Source: Bilabrum cf. latius (taxonomy: Eukaryota > Bigyra: Bicosoecida > Bigyra > Bicosoecida). Taken from it: a stretch of DNA of 64,000 nucleotides. The position numbers and the translations under genes are program-made. Location of the stretch: NCBI GenBank assembly GCA_965178125.1, contig OZ237768.1:682001-746000 (forward strand). Direction: 5' to 3'. Shown here piece by piece: positions 43,638 through 55,350 of the stretch. Each line of letters opens with the position of its first letter. The stretch's first letter is position 1. The notes below the pieces were generated by a model. That model was given only the letters and a program-made list of their open reading frames with translations. It was not told the DNA's origin and searched no databases.

Positions 43638-46600
43638 ATGGAATCCAAGAGCGCCCCAGCTCCTCCTAAACCATAGAGGCCTAAACGTGGCTCTATCTTA
43701 AAAGGAGGGAAGCAGAGGGGAAGTCGTAGATCGGTCTCAGATCAGGTTCACGGCACACCATCTGCTGGCCTAACTCACACGGAACTCTCTGGCGGTGGAC
43801 CGACACTTCCTTCCCTTCCTCAGTCTAGAATGACTGCAGACATCACTAAGCCTCGTCGGGCATCTAGACGTCGCTCTGGAAGCGTCAGTAGAGGCAACCA
43901 AGACGGTGAACCGGAGCGAGCCGGTGCCACTCTGCCGAGTACGAGTCAGGCCGCATCGCAGCGTGGCCTGACGAGAAAGGATGCCGTAAATGCTTTCTTA
44001 CATCCTGTAGGTGCCACGAGCAGCGGGGGGATGGGCGGGCGGCGGTCCTCGGCCCCGTCGATGGGAAGACCGAGCAAGGGAACCGGTGTGATGAGTGCGC
44101 TCGGCAAGACTCCCATGTTTGCCTCGGACGGTATCGAGGAGGATGACACCACGGAGATGGATGAGGAGGAGAAGAAACTGTTCGATAGGGCCAAGGCGTG
44201 GCGCCGCAGAAGGCGATCAGATGCGGATGCCATTGAGCTGTCCCGCGCGCTGAGTCGGCACGGCTTGTTCTCCCAGGTGGGCGCTCCCAACCTCGAGGCG
44301 CTCACCAGCAGGGAAGAGGAGGGTCATGGGGGTGCCATTGACGGGGGGGTGCATGGCAGGGAGCCCAGCAGCCCCTCCCGCAGCATGACCGACGACTTGG
44401 TTGCCTCCGTGCCGTCGAGCAGTACTGCGGCGGGCTCGGTGCAGGCCCCCCAGGGGGTCAGTCCCGTGAAAGGGGGGGCTTTGGCGCAGTGGAGTCGCCG
44501 AGCCCTGGGTGTATCAGGCGGCAACAAGGCCTCATTGATGCAGCAGAGCCACGAGTTGCTAGAGGGAGAAGAGGGCGACATCAAGGGGGCTGCTGGCAAG
44601 GGGGTCAAGTCGCCGCCACCGCCCCCACCAGGCAGACGAGCCAGAAAGCGCCGAGCCTCCGCTGGTTCCGTGGATGTCAGTAGCATGGGAATTACAGGAA
44701 ACAAGAAAGGGGGCATCAGTGGGGACGGATTCGGGGGCAGCAGGTCCCGTCGCCCCACTCTGCAGAGAGACAACTTGCAGGCGCTGGGTGCCTCGCTGGT
44801 CACGCTCAGGAGGAGGGCCAAGCGGATGCGCAGGGGCAGCAAGAGGAGGAGGAGAAGCAGCATCGCTGGCGGGAGGCGCAAGCACCCCCGCATCGCGGAC
44901 ATCGTGCTACAGGCCTGGGAGGCAAACAAAGTGGCATTCACAACGGCGGCCATCTGCTGCCCGTGCTACATGTGCACCAACCCGCCCATCCGAGTGTGCA
45001 TTAGGTCCATCATCGGGTCCCTGCCGTACATCATCTTCAACATCCTCATGGTGGTGTGGGTGCTGGTGGCTGGCGACCTGCTTGCCGCCTTCTTGCCAAA
45101 GAGCTGGGACCCCTATTTCGAGGCGGTGTTTGCGGTGGCTTTCTTGGCCTTCTTGGTGGACATCGTGCTGGCCTCTTCGCTCGATCGGAAAGTGGTGTAT
45201 GGGTTCTTCTGGTGGCTGGACGTGCTGGCCATGCTGTCGCTCATCTTCGAGCTGCCCACAGCCTCAAGGTGGATCTTCGGGGCTGACCTGTCGGCCATCG
45301 AGGGGCAAGACGCTTCTGTGGGGGCGTTCACCCAGGGGCTGAGGGGGGCCACCAGGGTAGGGCGGTTCGTGCGCATTTTCAGGCTATTCAAGCTGAGCAG
45401 GAAGGTGCAAAAACCGGACTGGATGCGAAAAATGGTGGGGGTGGACGACAGCGACGAGGAGGAGAGCGACTTCAGCGACAGCGACGAGTACTCGGACGAG
45501 GAGGAGGGCAGGTCCGAGGAGGAGATAGAGACAGTGGCCACCCTGGGGGAGCTGGCGACGGATGGGGAGGGGCTGAGGCTGAACCGGTTGCCCACTGGCG
45601 GCAGCGGCGAGGAGCATAAGGCGGGTGTGACGCGAGAGAACGTAAGCCGCCCTGTTGCTGTCACCCCTTTCTCGGGGCAGGGCAAGGGTATCTCGGGCGA
45701 GGTGTCGTCCGAGCTGCTGCCGGCAGCAGTGCAGAGGCAGGACAGCGGTTCTAATGATCCGCCTGCACTGTTCGCGCGGCAGGGTTCCAAGCGAGGGAAG
45801 GGCAAGAAGAGGCGGGGGGAGGACAAGTCTACCGAGCGAACCCGGCTGCTGGGCCCCCGCTCGGGGGACATCATGCTGCTGGACCCAGGGGACGGGCTGG
45901 GGTCGTTCGACCTGCTGGGGGCGGCGCTGTTGCCGACCACCTCGTCTCGCAGGAACATGCAGGGCAAGGTCAGGCGGGGCCGCAGCAGGCGGGACAAGCC
46001 CTCCGCAGTGGCCCCTTTCAGCGAGGGGGGAGACATGCAGGCCGGCTCGCTCAAGCAGGCCCTGGCCCAGCCCAGCGGAGAGACGGATCTCGCCGCGCTG
46101 GACGACCTCTCGGACCTCCGAGATCTGGACCAGCTGCTGCACGTGGTCAAGACCGGGTCGCCCTAGGTCCCCGACAGGGAGCTGGGGCTGGCGGCTGGCT
46201 CCAGCGCGGACGCAGCGAATGCTCGTGGGAGGGCTACCGACAAGTATGGCACTGAAGCAGAGAGCCAAGCCGGCGTGGGTGACCCCGGGAAAGTAGTGGT
46301 CATTGCAGACACACACGAGTCCGGAGGTGCTGGCCCGCAGCAGCAGAAGCAGCAGGAGTAGTAGTAGGATCCAGTGACAGACGCATCCAGTGCGCCGCTC
46401 GCCTCCCTGGCATCCGGCACGCCTCCTCGCCGGGTGCGGCCCGTGGTGAGGGCCGTGTCTGTCCAGTCGAGCAGTGCTTCAGAGTCCTCTGGGGGCACTG
46501 GTCGGTCATCCGCAGCGAGCAGTGCGGGCGGAGCAGATGCCGAGGGGAAGGTGGCAGCCGCTGATGAATGTGAGGATGATGGACAAGATGCACCGGCGGC

Positions 46601-48713
46601 TGGCAGTCGCCCCCAGCGCCGCATGAGTCACTTGAGGGTACAGACCCAGCCGCCTAGCGACCCCAAGTCCCAGGTGGACAGCCGTGCCTCCGAGGGCATG
46701 GAGATGGACCGGCCGAAGGGACTGACAACTGCGCAGCACGCTTGGGAGCACAGCGCGGGCAGGATCGTCACCCCGATGTTCTCCGAGCGGGCTGAGTCGG
46801 GGGGCTAGATCGCCCTCCAGACCCCGCAGGCCAACGCTATCCCCGAGGTGGTGGAGGAGAGGGACAGCGAGTCACCGCAGGCCAGGACCCCATTCGCGGG
46901 TGCCGGGCCCTCCGAGGCAGAAGGCAACCGCCGGTGGAGCGTCACCTCGCAGGAAGCCGACGCGATCGCCAGGCGGGCAGTGGCGCAGCTGCATGGGTCC
47001 GATGCTGATGCGCTGCCGGATGGGCCCAGCAACAAGGCCGCATTTGCCGGTGGGGGTGGGGGCGGCAAGCGCGTGTTCCGGAAGAGCTTCCGCACGCGCG
47101 TGCGAGACAAGGTGCGAGCAGTGGGCCAGCAGCGCATGGACGGGGAAGATGAGAAGGGCAAGGGGTCGCCGCGGAAGAAGGCCGCAGGTGCGAGGCTGCT
47201 CCGGGCGGACGACTCGGGCGACGAGGACAACAGCATGTCGCAGGGCAAGTCGGCCGTGGGCAGGCGCATCTCTGATCTGATTCGCCTCAAGGTGATGGTG
47301 GGCGTGATGGTGATTTTAGTGGTGGTCGGACTGCTCAACGTGCAGGAACCTTCCCTCGAAAGGCAGCGCGTGCTCGAGTCGCTCTGTGCCGCCCGCGGGG
47401 CAGTGGGCAGCGAGCAGGACGCTCTGCTGGTGGAGGAAGCCGCGGCCCGGTTCATGACAGCCGGCGAGCAAGAGATCCAAGACCGCGAGTTCGTCCCGCT
47501 CGACGTGGAGCAGGCGGCGGCAACTGCAGCCGCAGCGTCCTCGTCCACCTGCGGGCAGTCGTGCGCAGATGCAGTGGGCACAGCAGTGGCCGGGCTGGTC
47601 CGCAGCAACTCGACTGCCGTGGCGGGCGCGCTGCTGGCCAGCACCGGGTTGAGCGCAAGGACCGTGGGAGGCACTGGAGAGGCCGCCACACCCACGAGCC
47701 TGCCCGCAGACGCGCTGTCCCCGCTCAGCATGGGCTACCTGGTGCAGCTGCAGATGGTGCTGCTGGCGCACCCCGAGATCGTGGCTCTGCGGGTGGACGA
47801 GAGCACTGTGCTGCAGAGGAACGGCAGGAGGTCCGAGCTGCGGGACACCGAGATCGTGGAGGTGTACGCAGATGCGACCACTCCGGCGGTGGACCCGGCG
47901 GTTAGCTCCGCTTGGCTGCGGCAGTATCAGCAGAGCGGCGGGTCTGTCCCGTCCTGGGGGGTGGGGCCCTCGCTGGCACTGGCCAGGCGCATCTCCGCGT
48001 GGGCCGAGTTCGACGATTCGAGGCGGGTGCGCACTGCGAGCATCTGGCAGTTCGTGCAGACGAACGCCATCATCCTGCTGCTGGCCGTGCAGGCCGCCCT
48101 GCTGACGAGGGACGTGCACCGGCTGCTGGTGCGGCCCATCGAGAGGCTGGCGGAGCACCTTCGGCCGGTGCTGTCGGACGCCATCCGGTTCTTGAGCGAG
48201 GACGGGAACCGCTGGAACGTGGAGATCGGCAAGCAGGACGGGGAGGAGCTGAGCACCAAGCTGATGCTAGCTGCCATCGAGAGCCTGAGGGCGCAGATGA
48301 AGGACGACGCCAAGAAGAGGTTCGACAGGAAGTCTCTGTTCCACGGGCTGAGGAGGCAGTCGGCCAAGGTGGGCGGCATGAAGACCATGTTCGAGGGTCT
48401 GCACCGCGCCTCGGTGGCCTCTGCCACGACCATGAGCAAGGCTTCGAGGAACAAAGGGCTCACCAGCACCAACAGCAAGGCGGATAGCGAGGCCATGGCG
48501 GCTGGGGGGATCTAGAGTCCCTCCGGGAAGTCCATGCGCCGCACCCGCAGCGGGAAGTCCGTCAAGCGCGTGCGGTCAGGCAAGCCAGGCTCCAGGCGGA
48601 AGTCGCAGCAGGAGGGCTCTCCCAATGCTGCCGGCAGCCCGAGCAAGGGTGCTTCGCGCCCGCCCAGGCACGAGAGGACCACAACTGATACATCTACAGT
48701 GGATGGGACCTAA
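43638..48713 (+). CDS. Large membrane protein with a voltage-sensor domain and a second two-helix module
   Basis: 1691-aa frame from ATG 43638 to TAA 48711-48713 across TAG at 43674, 46164, a triple at about 46359-46367, 46806 and 48513. Order: disordered, basic N-terminus (about 400 residues); hydrophobic helices from IRSIIGSLPYIIFNILMVV (residue 456 on); FFWWLDVLAMLSLIFELP; S4 helix RVGRFVRIFRLFKLSRK (about 572-588) with a basic residue at every third position; long acidic and Ser/Gly-rich linker; TM helix LKVMVGVMVILVVVGLL (about 1217); about 235 extracellular residues with a CGQSC pair; TM helix NAIILLLAVQAALL followed by RDVHRLLVRPIERLAEHL, a HAMP-like signal linker; basic tail. There is no S5-P-S6 pore. 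Protist relatives with this layout usually end in a nucleotide cyclase; none is visible here. Confidence 0.75.
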
Positions 48714-48888
48714 TTGGACCATCAATAGAATGCGTTTCCTGTCGATTAGGGTGTAGCAGTTCCGGTTATTTGGTGGACTTTGCTTGCGGCTGGCTTTTCT
48801 CAACCACACTCCGACCATCCAATAGATACCGGCACAGCTTGTATAACTACATGTCGTGAAATACGTATTGCTGATACTCTGTTGCAAA

Positions 48889-49917
48889 ATGCAGCACCAT
48901 TACGCGAGTACTCATTCTGAAGACTCCGATGATGCTGCATCCGCTGACGTGGTCTCGAGGTGCGATCAATTTGCAGTCGAAGCTCCACAGTGGAAGAGAG
49001 CTTGCAACGCTATTGCTGCTGGTTCACTAGCAGGTGCGATCGCTGATGTAATAACTCACCCGTTCGACACCTTGCGGTGCCGAGCGATGTGCGCAGAGCT
49101 TGATTCATCTACCGCGATTGGAAGAGGGGCATAGAATCGCAGCATGTGCGCCGGGGTCTATCGCGGTTTTTCTGTCGTAGCATCAACAACCTTGTTTTCG
49201 CACGGCCTTTACTTTGGAACGTACCAGTCCTTGAAGCGAGAAGGGGTGCCCATCTCCATGGCCGGCTTGCTAGCAAACACGGCGGGACAGATAGTCTGGA
49301 CTCCTCTGGAAGTTGTCAAGCAGCGAGTAATGATGGCTGGTATCACTGGGCCGGTGTGGGAATCTCGTCCATTGGCGGTGGTAGGGCACATCTTGCGCAC
49401 GGAAGGGGTCGGTGGGCTGTACCGCGGCTTCGTGCCTGGAGCCATTTGCTGGGGAGTGATGGCATGCACGATGTTCCCAGTATTTGAGGCCATCAGACCA
49501 CGGATTCTGCTTGGATTGAGCCCCACTGCCAGTGGAGAGCAGGCCCCGGATAGGCATGTCCCGCTGGGACTACGATTCTGCGCCGATGCGTCAGCTGGCA
49601 TGATTGCTGGGACGGTCGGTGCCGCAGCGAGTGCTCCGCTGGACATGCTACGTACGCGAATGCAGGCGCTGCGAGCGGTGAGACCAGCCAGAGGGGGGGT
49701 ACGCGGTATATCCGGTATGTCAGGTAGGCTGCAGCGATCACTGGCGAGCATGTCACGGCTCATGGACTCAAGGCTGTGGTCGGTGTTATGGCATGGGACC
49801 TACAGGCGGGTGGCGTGGTGCGCTCCCAGCTGCGCCATATCGCTCGGCACATTTGAAACGATTCACCACCTGCTCAACCAGGCTGGCAGAGTGCATCCCT
49901 GGCATTCATTCCGGTAA
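48889..49917 (+). CDS. Mitochondrial carrier family (SLC25) protein
   Basis: 342 aa, three carrier repeats. Px(D/E)xx(K/R)x(K/R) signatures: PFDTLRCR, PLEVVKQR and PLDMLRTR, followed by YRGF or similar: GVYRGFSVV, GLYRGFVPG. Helix starts AAGSLAGAIADV, LLANTAGQIVW, ASAGMIAGTVGAA. TAG 49132-49134 lies in the loop after the first signature, just before CAGVYRGF, at a site without conservation. Start MQHHYASTHSEDSDD gives an acidic cytosolic leader. The substrate contact points are not diagnostic to me. Stop TAA. Confidence 0.9.
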
Positions 49918-50532
49918 TTCAGAATCGGTTGCGAGCCGATGTGATTGAATAGCTGCACAGAGCATGCAGGTCCATCCGTAAATAACGTAGTATCTTGCGC
50001 ACGGATGGAGTCTGAACAGTGTGCAGGAAAGACTGTGTTTCTGCAACGAACTCCGAAGAACGTTCAATATAAAAGTGGCGTGCACATCAACGATAAATGC
50101 AGACGCTTCAAATTGTAGCCGCACATTCAGGCCTCAGTCTCGGGAGCAATGACGACTGTTGAATGCAACAATTGCGGAGTATTCATGCATAATAGATAGT
50201 ATATACCACTAGGTGTGAAGGTACCCCAAGTGCAGCCCACGTGAGAAAACTTGAGAGAACAGCACACGCTGTAAATGACGGTCGGGTTTCGGGTGCCTTA
50301 CACGCTCGACGCCCAACATTATATTCAACTAGCAGCAAGATCACAATGGTGTCATAATGGATGTAGCTGAACGCTCGTATGGGCCCTGATGCTTGCACTT
50401 ACCGCGTCACCTTCAACTCTCGCCTACCTCTCGGTTTGCAGTTTCAGACTTGCTGCCCCACGATGGGTATCTGGGAGATTTTTTGTCTCCACGAATTCAT
50501 ATCATATTATCTGTGCACACGTATGCGACAAA
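49918..50532. other. Intergenic, nothing recognised
   Basis: About 600 bp with lower GC content than the flanking genes, between the 3' ends of the SLC25 and AIFM3-like genes. No ORF, repeat or RNA gene recognised. Confidence 0.5.
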
Positions 50533-52449
50533 TCATTTTGACACCCGCTGTGCAATGGCCCTGAGATCGACCTTCCGACCTGCATCCCTCGCTGCCCTGA
50601 GTTCGTCCGCCGATGGAAACGGGTCCTCACCCGTCTCTGTGCGACGACGAATGAGCTCGGACGCCGCTGCTGCATTTGGATCATCTTGCAGCGTTGCTAC
50701 CGCGATCACCTTACCATCCAGCACGTAGAAGGCGGAGAGCTTGGCGTCCTTGCCTTGGGAGACGTCGCCGACCACGATTTGCTCGTCCCACTTGCGGGCG
50801 TGCCCGGCGTACCTCACATTCTTCCCGAGCTGCCCGGTCCAGAAGAATGGGACCTTGTCGTAAACGGCAGGCTTGCCTGCCATGGCTTGCCCCGCCACCC
50901 TCCCCTGGTCGAGAGCCACGTCCCAGTGCTCGATGCGAAGGTGCGAGTGGGTTTCGTCTCCCTCCAGGGCGTGGGCGTATGGGAAGCGAGCCAGGTCCCC
51001 CGCCACGTACAGTCCCTCCGTCGCCTTCAGGGAGCCGTCCACCTTGACTCCTCCGCCCTCCTCCCTGCTGCCCAGCTGCACCCCGGCCTTGGAGCACGCC
51101 TCGTTATCCAAGTAGGGCGCCACGGGGACGATGCCAGCGCCAACCAGCACCAGATCTGCTTCTATCACGGTCTCATCGTCCCCCACCTTGACCCCCTTGA
51201 CCTTCTCACCTGCCTCGTCCTTCACGAAACCCTTGAGCATGCCCCTCGACTTGCCCAGCACGAATCGCACCCCATGTGCCTCGTGGAGCAGACGCAGGCA
51301 GGACCCGATGTCGGAGCCGAGCACCCGCTGGAAGGCCTCGTCAGACATATCGCACACGGTGATGCTGCCCACGCGCCGCTGCTCGGATCCCACTGGCTCC
51401 CCCAGCCCGTAGCTCTTGGCGATGTAGGCAGCCGACTCCATGCCTATGAACGAGGCACCGATCACGGCGACGCGGGCCGGCTTGCCCGCCTTGGCCGCGG
51501 CCTCGATGGCCTGGTCCACGGCCTGTGCATCGGCGGGCGTCCTCAGGGTGAAGACTCCCTCCAGCTCGCTCTCCTTGCCCAGCAGGCGCATGGCGGGGCC
51601 CGAGGTGGCGCACAGGGCCTTGTCGTACGACAGCGAGGACCCGTCCTTGGTCTGGATCTTGCGGGCCGTGGGGTCCACTGCCACCACCTCCCCAGCTGCT
51701 CCGCTCCTGAGAGAGACCCCCAGGCGCTTGTAGAAGGACGCCGGCCTGAGCCCCAGCCCCGAGTAGGCGTCCTCGATGGTCTCTGCCTCCTTGCCCTCCC
51801 CGCGGGCAGAGGCCATGTTCTTGCTGAGTGCCGTGCGGTCGATGAACGGTACCACCCCACTCCCGTCCGGCCCCCACGGATCCTCCCCCAGGTCGTCCTT
51901 GGTCAGCACAGTGATCTGGCCCTTGAACCCAGACTGGCGCAGGGACTCCACCGCGGTGGAGCCGGCGGTACCTCCGCCCATGATCACGAAGTGGCGGTCA
52001 TCGGCCGCACTGGGGGCATCCATGGAGGGCTCCCTGTACCGTGCCTCTCCCACCGCCTCGTCTGCCACCAGGTGCACGAAGATGCCCCCCTCCCTCTCCG
52101 TGGCCTCCACGGGCACAAGACAGTCCAGGCCCGGCCCGTCCTCGATGTCTCCGGTACGGACGTCAAAGGCAGCCCCATGAAACGGGCAAACCAGACGATT
52201 TCCACTTAGAACAGCATTCGTGAGTGGTAGCTTGTAGTGTGAGCAAGCGTTCGGCACGGCGTGCAATGATCCATCAGCCAGCCTCGCGAGTAGGATAGAA
52301 GTGGCCTTCTCGCCCTCCTTTGCGGCTGATACCTCAACTGCCTTCGTCTATCCAACCAGAAGCGACGATGAGTCGCACACGCGGTGCGCTGTGGCCTGCG
52401 GGCATACAGTTAAAGCACCTGTTCAGAGCAATACGTGTCTTTTGTTCAT
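50533..52449 (-). CDS. AIFM3: AIFM3-like Rieske ferredoxin / FAD-dependent oxidoreductase
   Basis: Exons 52449-52435 and 52395-50533 give 625 aa. N-terminal Rieske domain: CSHYKLPL (CxH) and CPFHGAAFDVRTGDIEDGPG (CxxH) bind a 2Fe-2S cluster. Reductase domain: FAD fold VIMGGGTAGSTAVESLRQSG, second dinucleotide fold VAVIGASFIGMESA, and C-terminal FAD motif LYVAGDLARFP, then the family HWDVALDQGRVAGQAMAG. An in-frame TAG (52350-52348) lies in VG-TAG-TKAVEV, aligned with human NGQMREV, again Gln. The first exon is only 15 bp (MNKRH), followed by a 39-bp intron gtattg...cccgcag; this start is my best model, not certain. Redox partner unknown. Stop TGA. Confidence 0.9.
52396..52434 (-). other. 39-bp intron in the AIFM3-like gene (predicted)
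   Basis: gtattg...cccgcag, phase 0. It contains an in-frame TGA, so some splice or an alternative start is required. Confidence 0.55.
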
Positions 52450-52497
52450 CGGATCCACCAAACACTCGCCCCTGATTGCAGCTTGACGCGTTTCGAG

Positions 52498-52755
52498 ATG
52501 CCAATAATCACGAAGTTTGACAAATGGGCAAGGATTCATGTAAACATTGTCACGTAGTCCATCTAGGTGCGATTTGGGCTGCGTGGCGGAAGCGTCACGC
52601 GCCTCTTCTGCGGCGTTCTACACGTAGACTACTCAGACTACGATCTCACACCAACTCGTTTGGATCCAGCTGAAAGGTCCACTTTAGGCGCTCCCGCAAT
52701 TGCAGCCATGACGAACTATTTTACTTCTGACAATGGGAAGAAGTGTTCGGCGTGA
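52498..52755 (+). CDS. Small hypothetical protein, 85 aa
   Basis: ATG 52498 to TGA 52753-52755 across TAG at 52558 and 52564. Reads MPIITKFDKWARIHVNIVT, then RFGLRGGSVTRLFCGVLHV and DYDLTPTRLDPAERS. Placed 48 bp from the divergent AIFM3-like start, which favours a real shared promoter. No family recognised. It could also be the first exon of a longer gene, but 52756-52925 holds no clear continuation. Confidence 0.45.
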
Positions 52756-52925
52756 CGTGGCGCCAGTTCTCATTTGAGGCTCCGAGTCCCACCGTGGTGA
52801 CCGCAAGACAGTTTTAGTTTCGGCATGTGTGTGAGTTTTGACGAGTGTGTAGTGCTTTCTGCGCGTGTATTTGTATGGATTATCAATACATATATCATTT
52901 CCATGGTGCAGAATGAAGTCCAGCA

Positions 52926-55034
52926 TCAACCGTCCACCCAAATTGCTCCTGCGCTGGCATCTACTGGCGATTCTGGCCTAGGGCGTTGGCTGCCACGCGG
53001 GTGCACTTTCGCGCTTTTCGCACGTGCATCTACGGGGATTCCCAATCGAGCGTCCACCACCCCCCTCCAGTCCTGCAATTCTTGCCCTGCAGCCCCAGCC
53101 AACTGTGATGGTGGTGATGCTGCAGTGGCGGCTGACCGAGACTGCGATGCATCACCCCCGTCCTACTTCCGAGAGGCACTTCCCGGTGCCCCAGAGCGGT
53201 AGTGGTTCCGTGTTAGCTCACGTACCACCCCCACAGCTCCCGGTGCCCCAGCACCCACCATCAGCCGCCGCACCTCTCTTGACCCCCCTCCCCCTGTCTG
53301 TCCCTTGCCAAGCGCCTCCAGCACAGCCCGCACCCCCACCTCACCGCGGAGCGTAATCCGTCCTGCTGTGCCCGCAGAGCCCCGCACCGCCCCAGCAGGC
53401 CCAGCCCCGAGAGCATCGGCCCAGCAGCCCAGGGACCACTCCCGCGCGATGTGCTCGCCTCCCCCCTCCGCACCTATGTGCGCCCCGTCCGACCCCAGCC
53501 CATCTGCATGCCCCGCGACGGCCTCATAGTCACCCTCTGCCCCCAGCAGGCTCTCCATGGCCATCTGCACGCCTGCCAGCGCGTCCCCCCACAGATCTTC
53601 GTAGTGGTGCAGGTGCGCCCGAACTCGCAGCAACTGCCCAGCCTGTCTTGCCAGCGCCCCCAAACAAGGACCCATCCCGGCGTTGTTCCACAGAGCCACC
53701 GTCGATGGGCCCCCACTAGCCCCTGGCACAGAGCACAGCGCAGTCTTGACGGCCTTGCCCCCGCTGCAGTACCACGGCATGCGCACGTGGCCGGCCGCGC
53801 GCCAGTCCTGCACGCATCTTTGCAGATCCCCAGAGGATACGCTGAACGATGGCACGGGTACGGACCGCCGTGACCTGCTGCCAGCAGCCAGCCCCCGGCC
53901 TCCCGCCGCTGCCGCTGCCTCTGGCGCGCTCCTGGCCAGCAGGGCGAGGGCGAGGGTCCCACGGGCTCGGGGGTCCGTCTCAATCCCGTGCTGGGAGGGG
54001 TGCGCCGCCGCCCGCAACATCTCAGCGGCCGCACGAGGCATCGACCTGTCCCTGACCCGGGGCCGGGCGCCGGCCCCGGCCCCGGCCCCGGCCCCAGCTG
54101 CCTACACCTACTTGCCCCGCTGCCCGACGTCCCCCACGAACGGACTGACCGAGCAGGACGCGAAGGGGAGAGAGGGTAGTGGGACCAGGTTGGTCGGTAA
54201 CTCGCCCAGGTCCAGGTGCAGGGGGCCTCCAAACCGTGAGCCAGCCGCGATGTCCACCAGGGCCTGGGCTGCCACCCGGTTGGCGGTCTCGAAGGCAGTC
54301 AGAGCTTTTGACTTGCCGGCAGGGCGGGGCTCCTCCGCTGCAGAGAGGTCCGTGCCGCCCGCAATCGTGTTCATGGCAGCATTTGTGAACGGAATCACGA
54401 GTGACGCGTGCTGCTGCAGCTGCTCCAAGGCCAGCACGGCATTGTATGGGGCGGTGACCACATCGCTGTCATGTGCGCAGCTCGCCCGACTCGGTGGAGC
54501 AAAACTGTCCGGGGCTACAACAGCAGCTATCCTGTCTATATCGGAAAATGCGTCGGCGCACTGCGCCAGCAAGCGAGTTCCCAGTCCAGAACCAGTCCCG
54601 CCGCTCAGCGAATGCAAGAAAAGCAGGTTGCCCGGACTGTCACACGACTCCAGGGATCGCCTGACTTGGCCTTCTAAACTTGAGCCATGAACAGACCAGT
54701 GCTCGAAGTGGCCATGAGCCCAGTTGTTCCCGGATCCGGGCGAGTCCTTAACCAAAGAGCAATGCTAAAACAAAGGAGCGTGCTTGCCTTTCAAAAGTTG
54801 GGCAAGCACTCCTTCCTCCATGTCTACCAAAACAGCCCTTGCGCGTAAGTGCCGGAGAGATAGTCCGCCTGCATTTGTATCAGGTGCGTGCGACTCGATC
54901 TCGAAGAAGGGAGAGAGGTGCTACAAGCTTGCTGATGTTGCGGCGCTTCGCTCAGCCAAGAGCTCGTTCCAAAACTGCCAGCCAATTTGATTGCCGCACT
55001 GCCCTACCTGCACGACAACTGTTTCTCTAGGCAT
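52926..55034 (-). CDS. TUBE1: Epsilon-tubulin
   Basis: Centriolar/basal-body tubulin needed for triplet microtubules. 702-aa frame from ATG 55034 to TGA 52928-52926 across TAG at 54923, 54767, 54110, 54104 and 53165. Tubulin motifs: [55 protein letters not shown] (GTP-binding G-box), [47 protein letters not shown] and [19 protein letters not shown] and AHLHHY assign it to epsilon rather than alpha, beta, gamma or delta. Insertions include a Gly-Ala run near 54100-54070; the C-terminal 200 residues extend beyond the usual end and are Gly/Ser/Pro-rich. Expected partner is delta-tubulin, not in this window. Confidence 0.94.
54066..54100 (-). repeat. Short hexamer repeat coding Gly-Ala in epsilon-tubulin
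   Basis: About five units of GGGGCC (minus strand) inside an insertion of the tubulin frame. Confidence 0.85.
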
Positions 55035-55350
55035 TACATCAATATTCCGTTAACAGCGCTGACATGGTTTTGACCCGCACGTAGCTGCTAACGAATGATG
55101 ATGCCGGCCCGGCGAGACTGTGCAGAAGTAGGTTCCGCCGCGGCTGTGTGTTGGCGTGAACACGTGGGAAACTGGCGGGCAGCAGTAAAGGTAACTGCAG
55201 GGCATTTTGGAGCAATACTTGCGACACGTGGGCGTTGCACCGGTGGGTTCTGCCTTCGGACGGTGCGAACTGCTCCAAATTCCCGAGTCCGTCCACAAAG
55301 GCTGTAAGCCTTCCCGCTGCACAACGCAGACCCACAGCCCCTTCAGCCCC
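55035..55350. other. Intergenic, nothing recognised
   Basis: Between the tubulin start and the OPT gene end, both on the minus strand. Overlapping frames open on the minus strand but none shows a motif. Confidence 0.4.
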
